A DNA stretch of 64,000 nucleotides. Source: Ascoidea rubescens DSM 1968 (Eukaryota; Ascomycota; Saccharomycetes; Ascoideales; Ascoideaceae). Of this stretch, positions 20,994 to 31,912 are shown one piece after another. The stretch is from NCBI RefSeq assembly GCF_001661345.1, contig NW_017962917.1:310001-374000 (forward strand), in the 5' to 3' direction. The position numbers and the translations under genes were made by a program. The notes beneath the pieces are model-generated. The model made no database searches. It worked only from the letters and a program-made list of their open reading frames with translations, and was not told the origin of the DNA. The stretch's first letter is position 1. Every line of letters begins with the position of its first letter.

Positions 20994-21516
20994 GTTATTG
21001 TTATTGTTATCGTATTTATCGTAATATTGATATGAATTACTTTCTTCATCGGTCTCCTCTTCTTCTTGAATACTCTCAAAAGGTTTCTTCTTATCATTAG
21101 TATTACTATTCTCATTGGTATCTTCAAATCTTGACTGTGTAACTGCAGTTAAAGGTATTGAGTCTTCATTCTCCAAATCAATTTCAAAATCTAGATCTCT
21201 GTCATCATGGTTAATACTGTTGGTATTACCGTGATTAATGCTTAAACTATTACCATAATCATTTTGTAAATCAGCCCATTGAACGGATTTCTTATTTTTG
21301 TGATGTCTCTTTTTTCTCCTATAACTTTGCGTTGAAAAAATCTTGTTATTGTTACTATTGTTACTGTCGTTGGCATTTGATAATATTCCTTGTAATTTGT
21401 TCCTATTCTCATAGATGAAATGGTAATAATAAAATCCAAAGCAAATGGTTAGTAGTATGATTGCGTAAATGAAGACTTTAAAGCCCTCATTATTAATCAA
21501 TCCTCCTTTACTATCT

Positions 21517-21563
<47 letters not shown>

Positions 21564-23165
21564 GCTAGTATTGTTATTGCTACTATTGTTACTATTACCA
21601 TTATTTATATCGTTATTTATATCATTTTTAACAATGTGAACTGGAGTGGTTATGATTAACTTCTCTTCGTTGAATTCGTAGTTATTTGTAGCATAGTCAA
21701 ATAAACCTCTTGATACTATTGGTTTATCAAAGGGAACCATATGACTTGAACCAAAAATTTTGATCATTGTCAAGTTTCTTTCAGATTTAATTTCACCAAC
21801 GTTGTCGTTGTTGTAGTACCAATTAATATATGAGGTATTTTCGGAAAAGCCCTTTTGCTGATTCCAGTTTAATTCGTCAATTAGGTTTTCTGTACCGATG
21901 TAATTGCAAATGATGTCTTTATCTCCACTGTACAAGATGATGGGAATTTTGATTAGAATTTTATTGAGATAAGTTAGTGAGGATGGAGAATTGTTGTTTG
22001 TTAGACTTTGGTGGACCATGTTGTTGCATTCTTCCCAGTTTTTGTTGAAATTTGAGTTGAAATTTAGAAATTTTTTAATGTTGATGTGATCGTTATTTAA
22101 AAAGGGTTTGATGTAGCTGACATCTGGAGGCCAGTTCATTCCGCAGGATGGGTAGGTGTCTTTCAATCTAATGTCGTACATGTTGTAGCACTGGTCTTGA
22201 TTGAGATGAGAGCTGTATGTTTTTGTGTAGGTTAGGATTGAGTTTATGATCATTTCGCATTGGTTGTAGATTGAGTTGATATCGTTTTGAGACAAGTTTT
22301 TATCATTTAGTCTTAATACAGCCTTTTGGCAATTTTCGTGTTTATTTAGTAGAGTGGAGAAAAAGGAATCAGTTTTCTTGACAATTTTATTTTGTAGAGC
22401 AAAAGGGAGGTAGGATAGAGATTGAATAGCAGGATCAATCCAACCGTTGCCAATTATTAGAGATTTTAAATTTATGATATAATTGAAATCCGAATCAATT
22501 AAAGATGAAGATTGATTTTTGTTGGCGTTGAGAACTTTTTCATTATGATCTAGGATTGAGTTTGCAAAATATGGGATATATTGGCCACTGTAACTTTCAC
22601 CAGTTAGATATAGATTTTTGTTTATATCATTTGGAAAAACTTTGAAGTAATTTTTCAAAAAAAGCATGAAATTAAAGGATACATCGACTAGCTCGTAAGA
22701 GTAATCTTTGCTGTATGAGTAGCCAGTGTTTGCAGGTTGATCTATAAAGACTAAATCACCATTATCGATCCAGGAGCCATTATTGATGTAGAAAGTGTTT
22801 GAATTTTTGTTTAATCTCAAAGGACCAATTTCCATTAAAGCTCCATCTAAGGATGAGCAGCCTGGACCCCCATTTAGCCAGATGATTAGGTTGTTATTGC
22901 GATTGAAGTCGTTAGAATTTGATGAATCAAGCTGGTTGTTTTTAGAGAATTTCCAGAAGAAATAGTTTGTATCGTTTTCTTTGTGAAGATTGATATGACC
23001 AGCATGCATTATAGGTCTTTGGATTGGGTCAATGTTTTGAAGACCTGGAAATTTGTCATTGTCAATTTTGTAGGTCGAAGATAAATCTATTGGAGAAGAA
23101 ATTGATAATGAAATGAAGATCTTGAAGAACAATAGAAAAAACGAACAAATTTTCAGATTAATCAT
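20499..23165 (-). CDS. KEX1: Kex1-type membrane-anchored serine carboxypeptidase
   Basis: The product is a Golgi serine carboxypeptidase (peptidase family S10) that trims C-terminal Lys/Arg from secreted precursors after Kex2 cleavage, as in alpha-factor and killer-toxin maturation. ATG23165 gives 888 codons; the frame extends five codons further to a TTG. A signal peptide (MINLKICSFFLLFFK) covers about 1-24. The oxyanion-loop motif NGGPGCSSLDGA is near residues 100-111. Catalytic residues are Ser193 in GESYSGQY, Asp417 in SGDKDIICN and His475 in GSSHMVPFDKP. One transmembrane segment lies at about 563-585, followed by a cytosolic tail of some 300 residues. The tail combines acidic clusters, basic patches and an Asn run of over 30 residues. 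S. cerevisiae Kex1 is 729 residues, so the tail and linker are expanded. The membrane segment and long tail separate it from vacuolar carboxypeptidase Y. Confidence 0.95.
20912..20998 (+). repeat. (ATT)n microsatellite coding poly-Asn in KEX1
   Basis: A nearly pure run of ATT units on the plus strand reads as AAT (Asn) codons in the cytosolic tail of Kex1. A shorter ATT run at 21519-21563 encodes Asn in the lumenal stalk just before the transmembrane segment. Confidence 0.95.
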
Positions 23166-23886
23166 TTTTTTTTTTGGCAAGTATGATCTATGATCTCAGA
23201 CCTGAAAAGGAATCGTTAGTGATTAACTTAAGGGGTGAAAACGAGTTAAACAACAAATGAAAAGGAATAAATGGAGTGAGCAAGAAGAGCAAATGAAAGC
23301 CAAAAGGAAAAAGGAAAAAAAAGAAGAGAAAAGAAAAAAAAAGAGAGAGTTGGTTATATGAGTTGATTATTATTAGTAAGCTTTGAAATAGGAAGTGGAA
23401 AATGGGTAGTCAAATGGAGAATTCTATTTTTACCAGTCCAGAGTTCAACGGCACAGCTTCCTTTGGAAGGAGGAAGGAGGAAGGAGGAAGGAGGTTTGAG
23501 AAAAGACGAGAGGAAGAAGCAGAGGAAGGAGGAAGAAGCAGGGGGAAGAAACGATATGGGATATTCAGGTAGAGGATAGGCACCGAGATACAATGGAAGC
23601 AGAATGGAAGTTGTGGAAGCAGCTTAGTTGGAGCTCCAATACAAGGAGAGAAAGCCACTCCAGCACAGGATCAAAAACGCGTTTCAGATAGAAAAAACCC
23701 CGAAATAGAGGCAGAGGCAGAGACAGCAGAGCACCGGAAGCAGAGGCAGCACGGGCAGCACGGGCAGTAGCGGTACGGAATCTCGGAACGGCGGTGTTTC
23801 CGTAGTGAATATAATGGTCAGGTGATGGTGTCCAGCGAAGGGGAAAGAGGCTGCTGGGCGCTTAGCAGTTAGAGAAGGGGCGAGCA
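23166..23886. other. Divergent KEX1-NAT5 promoter region
   Basis: This region separates the divergent KEX1 and NAT5 genes. The plus strand is strikingly purine-rich, including GGAAGGA repeats at 23457-23556, and becomes GC-rich from about 23620 to 23886. Minus-strand frames such as 23410-23658 are Pro/Ser/Leu translations of the purine tract and are not called. Confidence 0.6.
23457..23556 (+). repeat. Polypurine GGAAGGA tandem tract
   Basis: Repeated GGAAGGA units followed by GAGGAAGAAGCAG units give about 100 bases with very few pyrimidines on the plus strand. It lies midway between the KEX1 and NAT5 start codons. Confidence 0.85.
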
Positions 23887-24420
23887 ATGGATTACAGCAG
23901 GTGGATTTCGTTGGACGAGTTCACAGTGAACAACCTAGGCGTGGTGAAGAAGATCAATGAGGTCTCGATGCCCATTGCCTTCAAGGAGAGCTTCTACAGC
24001 GCCAGCGTTGAGCAGAACAACGACTTGAACCAGATAGCCTACTTCAAGGAGATTCCGGTTGGGGTCATCAAGTGCAGGTTGATAATGCCCACCAAGAGCG
24101 ACGGGAGTGCTGCCACCAAGAACAAGAGCAGCAGTAAGATCTTGCCCAAGGGAATCTACATCGACTCATTATGTGTGTTGGAGAAGTACAGGCGCTTGGG
24201 AATAGCTTCGAAATTGCTCGAGTACATAAGAGACAAGTGTTCAGAGTACTTTTTGCACGAAATTGTCTGTCATGTTTGGGTCGACAACAAGGAGGCCATG
24301 CAATTCTACGAGAAAAATGGATTTAAAGTTAAAAACGCATTGGTAAAGGATTACTACAAGAGCTACACAAACGATTTGAATAATCAGACTGATGCGATTT
24401 ATTTGTCGTTGACTATTTAA
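23887..24420 (+). CDS. NAT5: N-alpha-acetyltransferase Nat5 (Naa50 homologue)
   Basis: The product is a GNAT-fold acetyltransferase, the Naa50-type subunit of the ribosome-associated NatA complex. At 177 residues it matches S. cerevisiae Nat5 (176) closely. Visible GNAT features are the beta-strand before the CoA loop (IYIDSLCVLEKYR), the acetyl-CoA loop RRLGIASKLLEYI (about residues 102-115), HVWVDNKEAMQFYEKNGF (about 138-155) and a final strand in DYYKSY. The early block LGVVKKINEVSMPIAF-KESFY is typical of the Naa50 substrate-binding N-terminus. Its early codons are noticeably GC-richer than neighbouring genes, a continuation of the GC-rich upstream island. I am sure of the family and fairly sure of the orthologue. 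Confidence 0.93.
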   Translation: MDYSRWISLDEFTVNNLGVVKKINEVSMPIAFKESFYSASVEQNNDLNQIAYFKEIPVGVIKCRLIMPTKSDGSAATKNKSSSKILPKGIYIDSLCVLEKYRRLGIASKLLEYIRDKCSEYFLHEIVCHVWVDNKEAMQFYEKNGFKVKNALVKDYYKSYTNDLNNQTDAIYLSLTI

Positions 24421-25037
24421 TTATAGAATGCAAAAAGGAATAGTAGAATAAAGGAAAAGGAAAAGGAAAAAAAGAATAGCTCATAAGTAAATAATTTAGT
24501 ACATAAATAGGTAAATAAATAAGTAAATCAATAAATAAATAAATAAGTAAAGTAGAAAAGTAGAAAAGTAGTTGATACTAAACAAACAGATAAATACTAA
24601 TGATATGATAATAATACACTCATAACTCATCACCAATCATCAATTTTTTTTTCTTCATTAGCAAACGTAAAGGAAAGATGTAAAAAGGGAAGAAGGAAAT
24701 TGGATATAATATAAAGACAAAAAATAAAAAGAATAAAAAGAATAAAATAAAATAAAATAAAATAAAATAAAATAAAATAAAATAAAATAAAAATAAAATA
24801 AAATAAAAATAAAATAAAATAAAATAAAATAAAATGACATAGAAAATGATTAAATCAATTAATTAATGATTAATAGTTGATTAATTAACTGAGGTTGAAA
24901 TGAAATTAAGTTAAACTAACGTAAGTTAGCCTAAATCAGATTAAATTAAATAAAATGAAATTAAATGGAATTGGATCATTATTATTAAATGTTAATATTA
25001 ATATTAATATTATAAATAGTTGTGTTTTTATTTATGA
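24421..25037. other. NAT5 3' flank with AT-rich microsatellites
   Basis: The region holds AAATAAGTAA-type repeats (24480-24560), an (AAAAT)n microsatellite (24741-24835) and TTAATTAAT-rich DNA. It lies between convergent frames, and I see no gene in it. Confidence 0.65.
24741..24835 (+). repeat. (AAAAT)n microsatellite
   Basis: About nineteen AAAAT units occur with two AAAAAT variants. Confidence 0.95.
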
Positions 25038-25232
25038 CTAATAATAATAACCATTATTTATTTGTTGTAATTTCAATTGAGTCTCTCTTATTGAAATCAT
25101 TCTTTCCAACTTCTTGTTAGCACAACTAAAACATAATTTGTGTTGGTGTTTAGCAAAATAATTGGAGATATTTTGTGGTGAAGAATACCATATTGATCTA
25201 TCAGTTTTGCAACTTGGGCATATAGTACTCAT
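25038..25232 (-). CDS. Small two-CxxC (zinc-ribbon-like) protein, hypothetical
   Basis: I do not recognise this 64-codon frame as any named family. It begins MSTICPSCKTDRSIW and has a second pair, LCFSCANKKLERM, so two CxxC knuckles are separated by about 30 residues. That spacing could bind one zinc ion. The region between them (IWYSSPQNISNYFAKHQHK) is well mixed in composition, unlike the low-complexity translations common in this genome's noncoding DNA. The tail QLKLQQINNGYYY may be a helix. The start is a good ATG at 25232. The paired CxxC argues for a real gene. The short length and absence of a known homologue argue for caution. Confidence 0.5.
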   Translation of the reverse strand: MSTICPSCKTDRSIWYSSPQNISNYFAKHQHKLCFSCANKKLERMISIRETQLKLQQINNGYYY

Positions 25233-27478
25233 TATCGTTATTGTTATTATTATTATTGTTACTATTAGGAATCAATAGTATTATTATTATCAGTGGTATT
25301 ATTATCACTATGGATCTGGAGTTTGTCAATTGAAAAGGTATAGTATGGGATAAAAAAATATGATATTGGTAGAAACTATCATTCAATGCTTTGAACTGGT
25401 TTTAATTCAATGAACTGAAAGTGATCCAAAAAGGAAAAACCTCGATTATTTATATGAAAATAGACTAATAAGACTAATAAAAAAACAAATAAAAAAACAT
25501 TGGAACGAAAACCTCACTTTTGCTTTTTGGAAACTTAATAACAAAAAAGTGGTATCTAATATTTACAAGATAATCATTATGAATAAAAAAATTGTATGTA
25601 TGACATAAATTATCAACGCTGTTTTATATTATCATACTGTAAAGTAACGAAGGCCCTAAAAAAAGTAAAGTTCTCTAGAGTTTTTGTTAAAAGTTGTCTA
25701 AGAACTGTTTAAAAGCCTTTGAAGGTTTTGAAAAGTGTCTATCAGTGTCTAAAACATGTTAAACTTCACCCAATTCTAAATGCTAAATGCTAAATGCTCC
25801 TGAACATTGCTAACATCTGGATCAAGAGAATAGAAAATCGCAGAAACGACAGAGTTGTCTCCAACCAAAGTGTTTCTCTGTTGAAGAGAGTAAGGAGGTC
25901 AAACCTATTAAGTCATCTATGCTCTTAACCTAAATCCTTAAGCTGCTCGAGCAAAATACTTGTTAGCAGAAGTATCAAGAGAGAAGGATTGGAAGTACTT
26001 TGGTGTTCGCTCGATGTTTGTTGTTCTTTCTAAAAGCTCGAGGTTGGAGGAGCATTTGTAGATCTGTTCAGAGATCTGTTCAGAGATCTGTTCAGAGATT
26101 CTTTAAAGATTCTTTAAAGATTGTCTTGTAGATTTGAATCAGATCATCATCGATCCATATTTCATCTTGTAGCATTTCACACTTTCTCTAGTCTCCCCTT
26201 CGGTGAGCTGTTCTGTTTGTGTTTGTTTCCATTGATTATCTGTTTGCTTCTGTTTAGTTTTGTTTTGATTTGTTTAGTTTTGATTTGTTGAATTTCTGTT
26301 GAATTTCAGCCCATTTGCTGTTTGCTGTTTGCTTGCTGTTATTTGTGGCCACTGCCTGGACATGAGAGAATGAGAGTCAACTGTTCATCAAAGGCCTTTG
26401 AAGCCAAAACAAAAACCATAAAGCCAAAAGCCAAACGCCCCCCAGCAATAAACCACCAGGAGATACAGCAGAAACAACCCACAAGCAATCCATCTGGAGA
26501 TTGAGAGCAAATTGTTGCTGTTGCATCCATCATCGTTCCACCTACAGCTTGATATGCTTTGAGAACTGATCTGGGTGGATTTATCTCCATTGATCTCGAT
26601 GTATTGCTTCTATCTCGACTGGGCCTGTTTGAAACCAGCTTAAACCCATCCAAAACAATGCAGAGCAAAAACAGTTTAAAACATTGCAAATATTTAGTTG
26701 ATTTGGCTGATTTAGATTCTATCTCGCTGAACCAGACCTGGAATAAAAATAAATTCCACTCGCGAGTATCTGAATATAATAACCGAAACAGAGCAGAAAT
26801 CACTTATCCTCTACTTATACTTCTTTCCAGTCACTGATCTTTATTTAGAATATGTGATTTCGATTCAATCCAAATCGATCAGTTCTGATCGATTCTGACC
26901 AGTTTTAATCAGCTAACCAGCTTTAATCAGCTCCATTTACTTCTTTTCTTTTCTCGCTCTTTCTGATGACGATTCTCTTATTGTTTCCATTTAAACCTCA
27001 CCATGAACACATTAACATTAACATTACTAGCGTAATTAGGCTCGTTCACCATCTGCTTGATAATTATTTGTTCTACCCCATATTTCTTCTTCAATAACTG
27101 TAAAACTCTAATCAGCAAGCGACCCAGAAGTGTGCAACAACTGCTCAAACTGTTTAATAATTATTCGACAATTCCTCAATAATCCAACGCCTATTCCTCA
27201 GTAATCCAACGCCTATTCAGCAATTGGTCTATTATTCATTCACACCTCTCACAAAGCAATGCTCTGTCCAAAAAAGCACCACTTTCTCTCTTTCTTTCCC
27301 TTTTTCTTTCTTTCGCCTCAACACAAACTTTTCTTTCGATTTTACTCCTTTGCCAGAACTATGCTACAATCATAAAATAACATTGAATTCGTACTGAAAC
27401 TACTCTGAAATCATACACTGAAATCGCTTTGCTCACTTTTATACCTTAACCCATCTCGCATCCCACAATCATCTTGCA
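25233..27478. other. 2.2-kb upstream region of the RMD8-like gene
   Basis: This is a long gene-poor interval between divergent frames. It contains short direct repeats (TAAATGC x3 near 25780; GATCTGTTCAGA x3 at 26061-26098, followed by TTCTTTAAAGA x2) and a tandem CCAACGCCTATTC pair near 27183-27220. A 154-codon minus-strand frame at 26339-26803 overlaps plus-strand frames and has no recognisable features, so I do not call it. A regulator-rich long promoter or an unseen noncoding transcript would fit. Confidence 0.5.
26061..26120 (+). repeat. Tandem GATCTGTTCAGA x3 plus TTCTTTAAAGA x2
   Basis: Three 12-base direct repeats lead straight into two 11-base repeats. They are in noncoding DNA about 1.4 kb upstream of the RMD8-like ATG. 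Confidence 0.85.
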
Positions 27479-29641
27479 ATGAATAACAATCACCAAAACA
27501 GAAATCCCTTTAATCATCCTCCAAATAATAGCAAATACAAAAACATTTCAATTTCAAAAATATTGCAAAACTCAAGCGACATTCCTTCCTCTCTAAAAAG
27601 AATTCCCAATAAACTATACAATAACCACTTGAATAACTTCAATAACAATTTCAATAACAATTTCGATAACAATCCCAATAATAATCCCAATAGATTAATC
27701 GGCTCTTTACCAATAAGAACCTCAAAGACTTCTCAGAAATTAGTGCTTATTCCTGATGTCGTTAAAGAAGTCAATGAAGATATTTACATCGATTCTGAAA
27801 TCAATAATAAATTGAACAACAATCAAAAGAATAAAATCAATCAAAAATTTAAACAATTGCAAAAGAAAACAAAAGAAAACGATAACAACAATGACAATAA
27901 AAATGACAATAAAAATAACAATGATAATATCAATGCTACTCATAAAATAGATAATTCAATCCGAAAAAAAAATAAACCATTAAAAAATACACACAGCAAT
28001 AGCTTTATCAACAAAATTGACACCACTAAATCCACTTTATCTTCTTCTTCTTCTTCTTCTTCTCCCTCTTTACACCAAAAGAAACACACAAATTTAAACT
28101 TGAATCCCAGTTTTAATCACCAAATTCCTCCTTCAAATGTCTCAAGCAAAAAAATCCCTAAAAAGACTAAAGCTGAAAAGATGCCAAAGGAAATTAGATC
28201 CCAAAATTTCCCAAGATTAACTGCATATTACATCTCAGAAGAAATCGACTTAAACTTATCAATATCCTTTCTCAAGACTTATCACAAAGTATCCCCAAGA
28301 CTATATGATGAAGTATTATATGTCCCTTATTGTTTGCCTTTATTGCCTGGCATCGACAATTATCGAATAAGATCAAATATTTCAATGAAAGTTCTATTAA
28401 ACAATAAATCTCTAATAGAAAACCTAATTGATAGATCCGAAAAAAGAGATCATCATTACGAATATTATTCCGGCGTTGAACAATCTAATGATGACGATAA
28501 TAATATTAATACTAATAATGGAACCAGTTCTTCAATTCATAGTAATCATCAAGGTTACATTAATAATATTATTAATACTGATGTTAATAACAACAATTAC
28601 ACCAATCAAAATAATGCCTATAATAGTAAATCAATCGACAACTCATATATTGATAAGGATAACAATATTGATACTAAAAAAACCAATGTTGATGATGACG
28701 ATTTTGACCCCTCTGAACCTCAATCTTTTTTAGATTCAAAATACTTTACATCTGATAGTGATGGAGATGAGTATAATGACAGTGATGATGATGATGACGA
28801 TGAAGAAGATGACGATGATGAAGGAAATGACAACGAAAATGACAGTGATAATTCAAATTTAATTTATTATAAAAATAAAACTCTCGATCTCAGTTTATTA
28901 CCAAAGGAAAATCATGCTGAAGTCTTTATCTTTAATTATGGAGTCGTTGTATTTTGGAATTTTACACAAAATCAAGAAAAAGAAATCTTAGCAGATCTAG
29001 TCTTTGCCAAAATGGGTTTCAATAATGATTTAAGTTTATTAATTAATTCAATTGATGGAAATGAATATGAAACTGAAAACTTTCATTTTGAATATAAGAA
29101 AAATTGCAAAATCCCAAGAATCTATAACGATATGATTACTCTAAGTTCAAATGACCATTTCATCAAATTAACATTATCTCATGCAATAGCCCAATCAACC
29201 AAATTATGTTCATTTGAAAATAAATTAAATAATATACTATATTACCTACACAGATTACCAAAAAGATTATCATTAACAGGGAAATTAGGTTTAAACAGAA
29301 AACAACTATCGAAGAAAAGTGGTAAATTTTTTAAATTAAGAGTTGAGGTTAATTTATCATCTAGTATTTTAGATACTCCTGAATTTTTTTGGTCATTCGA
29401 ACCAAGTTTACATCCATTATATCAAGCTGGAAGGGAGTATCTCGAAATCGATGAAAGAGTTGAAGTCATTAATAATAAATGTAAATTATTTCTTGAATTT
29501 GCAGATGTTATCGCTGATAGCATAGCAGAGAGAAATATGTCAAAGATCACTTGGATCATTATTATAATTATTTTCATAAGTTTATTTGTGTCATGCCTTG
29601 AAATTCTTGTTCGTTATTATATTATACTAAAGGACAAATAA
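27479..29641 (+). CDS. RMD8: DUF155-family membrane protein (Rmd8-type)
   Basis: The protein has 720 residues. The first 230 are Asn/Lys/Ser-rich and probably disordered. The DUF155 (Rmd1/Rmd8/Sif3) domain starts around residue 240 with AYYISEEIDLNLSISFLK. An Asn/Asp-rich acidic insert interrupts it at about 345-465. It resumes with the hallmark VFIFNYGVVVFWNFT (about 480-495), then an aspartate/glutamate-rich helix (ILADLVFA) and LSHAIAQSTKL. The C-terminus is a single strong transmembrane segment (ITWIIIIIIFISLFVSCLEIL, about 690-712) with a short basic tail, as in yeast Rmd1 and Rmd8. The molecular role of the family is poorly defined; yeast Rmd8 is cytosolic or membrane-associated and was found in a screen for meiotic nuclear division. 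Rmd8 is preferred over the mitochondrial Rmd1 because of the long N-terminal extension without a clear presequence. Confidence 0.85.
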   Translation: MNNNHQNRNPFNHPPNNSKYKNISISKILQNSSDIPSSLKRIPNKLYNNHLNNFNNNFNNNFDNNPNNNPNRLIGSLPIRTSKTSQKLVLIPDVVKEVNEDIYIDSEINNKLNNNQKNKINQKFKQLQKKTKENDNNNDNKNDNKNNNDNINATHKIDNSIRKKNKPLKNTHSNSFINKIDTTKSTLSSSSSSSSPSLHQKKHTNLNLNPSFNHQIPPSNVSSKKIPKKTKAEKMPKEIRSQNFPRLTAYYISEEIDLNLSISFLKTYHKVSPRLYDEVLYVPYCLPLLPGIDNYRIRSNISMKVLLNNKSLIENLIDRSEKRDHHYEYYSGVEQSNDDDNNINTNNGTSSSIHSNHQGYINNIINTDVNNNNYTNQNNAYNSKSIDNSYIDKDNNIDTKKTNVDDDDFDPSEPQSFLDSKYFTSDSDGDEYNDSDDDDDDEEDDDDEGNDNENDSDNSNLIYYKNKTLDLSLLPKENHAEVFIFNYGVVVFWNFTQNQEKEILADLVFAKMGFNNDLSLLINSIDGNEYETENFHFEYKKNCKIPRIYNDMITLSSNDHFIKLTLSHAIAQSTKLCSFENKLNNILYYLHRLPKRLSLTGKLGLNRKQLSKKSGKFFKLRVEVNLSSSILDTPEFFWSFEPSLHPLYQAGREYLEIDERVEVINNKCKLFLEFADVIADSIAERNMSKITWIIIIIIFISLFVSCLEILVRYYIILKDK

Positions 29642-31669
29642 AAAGAAAGATATTGATTCTGATAAAACAGCTAATAATATTATACTATATTCAGAATTTT
29701 TTTCTTTTCTTTCCTTTTATTTTATTTTATTTTACATTCTTTTTTAATTCATATTTCTCTTTCTCTTTCTCTTTCTCTTTTCGTTTTTTTTTTAGTTTTT
29801 ATTTTTTGTTGTTGTTTGTTTTTAATTATTAATCATAACATTTAATAAAGGGAAGGAAGGGATTCTCTTGTGACCAAAAACAAAAGCCAGATTGATTTAG
29901 AAAAGATTACAATATAAACTAATATTAACGTATTAACTTTTAAGAGATAAATTGAGTTTTATTTCCCCATTTAATTGTTTTACTTATTCGGTTTTAAAAA
30001 TGAATTAAGTTTTTTATTCTAAATTTCAAGATTGAAATTGTAAATTATAATTTGTGATAAAAATTTCTCTGATCACTTTATGAATCTATGATAAAGTGAA
30101 AAGAAAAAGTTTGCAAAAAGAAACTGTTAAAAATGAACAATAAAACGATAAAACGATAGAAAAAAAAGTAAAAAAACAAAAAACAAAAAAAATAAAAAAA
30201 CAAAACAAGGACACAAAATTAAAATAATTAAAAATTGGGATAATTATTAATAATTGATAAGATTATAAATCAACAATATTCATAATGGGTACAAAATATT
30301 TTCAAAAAACAAAGACACCAAAATGAAAATTTTATAAAAATGAGAGTTGAAATTAATTAAAACAATATTTATAATTTTTGGAATCCAGAAAGTTAAAGTT
30401 ATTTAAAGTAAAACCAAAAAAAGCGAAAAAAAGCAGACAAATTGATAAAATTGTGAATAAACATAATAAATGGTTGATAAACAAGTGAGAGACAATATTT
30501 AGACAAATTTGAGACAAATAATAAACAAGTTTTTAAAAGGTGCTAAAATTTATAAAGGAGAAAAGAAGATTGAAAATAAGAAGGAAATGTGGGTTAAATT
30601 TATTTATTAGAATATTGAGAAAAGTAGATGAGAATAACAGGAGATAGAAAAAATTTAAAACAAAATTGGATTTGAAAGTCAAAAAATCAAAAAAAGTAAT
30701 TAATGGAGTAATAAAAATTTAATTTTGAGTAATAATTTTCTTTTAAATGGGGTTATTAATGAGCCGATGATGGTGGATATTTTTGTTTTATTTTAAAGTA
30801 ATAGATTATGAAAATGAGGGAAAGACATAATAAAGACATAATAATAATTTTGAAAATTAGAATTTGTTTTTTTCTTCTAGATTAATATCGTAAATTTTTT
30901 TCCTCAATTTTTTATATGGGTTTTGTTATGAAATTTATTATAAAAATATTATTAAATGTTATCAAACATTATCAAACATTAGTAAATATTAAAGACCTGT
31001 TTTAGAAAAGGTATAAAAGGTTTTCGAATGTTTTAGATTACTTGAATATTTTAGAGTAACTCAGGGGGAGAGTTAGGATGATTAACAAAGAAATTTTTGT
31101 TGAATTGGATTAATAAGTTTTCAAAATTCTTTTACTAAAAAGTTTTAATAGATAGTTAAGGTTTTTTTTTTTCCAATAAACACAATTTCCAAATAGAATT
31201 TTCAAAGAGGTTTTCACAATAAGTAGATAAATAGATAAATTGGAAATGTGAAAAGTAGATAGAAATGGAACCAAATTGATTAGCCAATTGAAGTGGATAT
31301 GTTTTTGTAATATTAGTTAAATAATAAAAAAGAGAAGTTATTAACTAGGTTGACAATTTAATTGAACCAAATGACGTAGAAAGGGAATAAAAGAGGTACT
31401 AAAAATGAGTATCTCTGATGTTTTCTGGAGAAAAATGGGCTTGGGAAGAAAGAGAGGTACGAAAAGAAGTGACATGAATTACTTTGATAATCGGGAATTG
31501 AAGAGGAATTGAGACGATGTTTCAGAAGATACCTTTAAAGAAACAGAAAGAAATATTGAAGAAGAAATTGAAGATATTAGAGAAGATCATGTTGAGGAAT
31601 ATGTTGGAAAGAATAACGATAATTGATTGGTTGGGAGAAAGCATTAAAGTGAATGCCCGAACAAGGTTG

Positions 31670-31679
31670 TTCACGTGAA
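31670..31679 (+). promoter_or_regulatory. E-box palindrome (Cbf1/Tye7-type site)
   Basis: TTCACGTGAA contains CACGTG, the core bound by Cbf1 and related bHLH factors in yeasts. It is 234 bases upstream of the KGD4 ATG. Confidence 0.45.
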
Positions 31680-31852
31680 AATGTATTTTCCGAGCGTGCG
31701 CCGAGTCGGAATTAGATAGTACGGATTACATAACAATCCGGCAAGGACAAAAAATGTAGACGAATGAATCTGAAATAATATTGGGTTATTGAGTTGATAT
31801 CAAACAAGTAGAAGAAAGAAAGGAAGAAAAAAGGAAGAAAAATTCAAGAATA

Positions 31853-31888
31853 GTTTTGTTTTTGTTTTTGTTTTTGTTTTTGTTTTTG
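31853..31888 (+). repeat. (TTTTTG)n microsatellite in KGD4 leader
   Basis: About six TTTTTG units end 24 bases upstream of the KGD4 start codon, probably within the 5' UTR. Confidence 0.85.
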
Positions 31889-31912
31889 ATAGATAGATAG
31901 TAATTGATAAAA

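Larger units (their letters stand above)
29642..31912. other. 2.3-kb gene-free, A-rich region
   Basis: Pyrimidine microsatellite (TTTCTC)n at about 29755-29780 is followed by very A-rich DNA with stops in all frames. The last 250 bases hold the KGD4 promoter, with a perfect E-box palindrome TTCACGTGAA at 31670-31679, a GC-rich patch and a (TTTTTG)n run just before the ATG. I see no protein gene, tRNA or transposon relic. Confidence 0.6.

Noticed and set aside
24741-24835. Regular (AAAAT)n array as a possible CRISPR or minisatellite gene element
   Set aside because: It is a plain pentanucleotide microsatellite without spacers.
26339-26803. 154-codon minus-strand frame in the RMD8-like upstream region
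   Set aside because: No domain, competing plus-strand frames over the same DNA, and no supporting start context.
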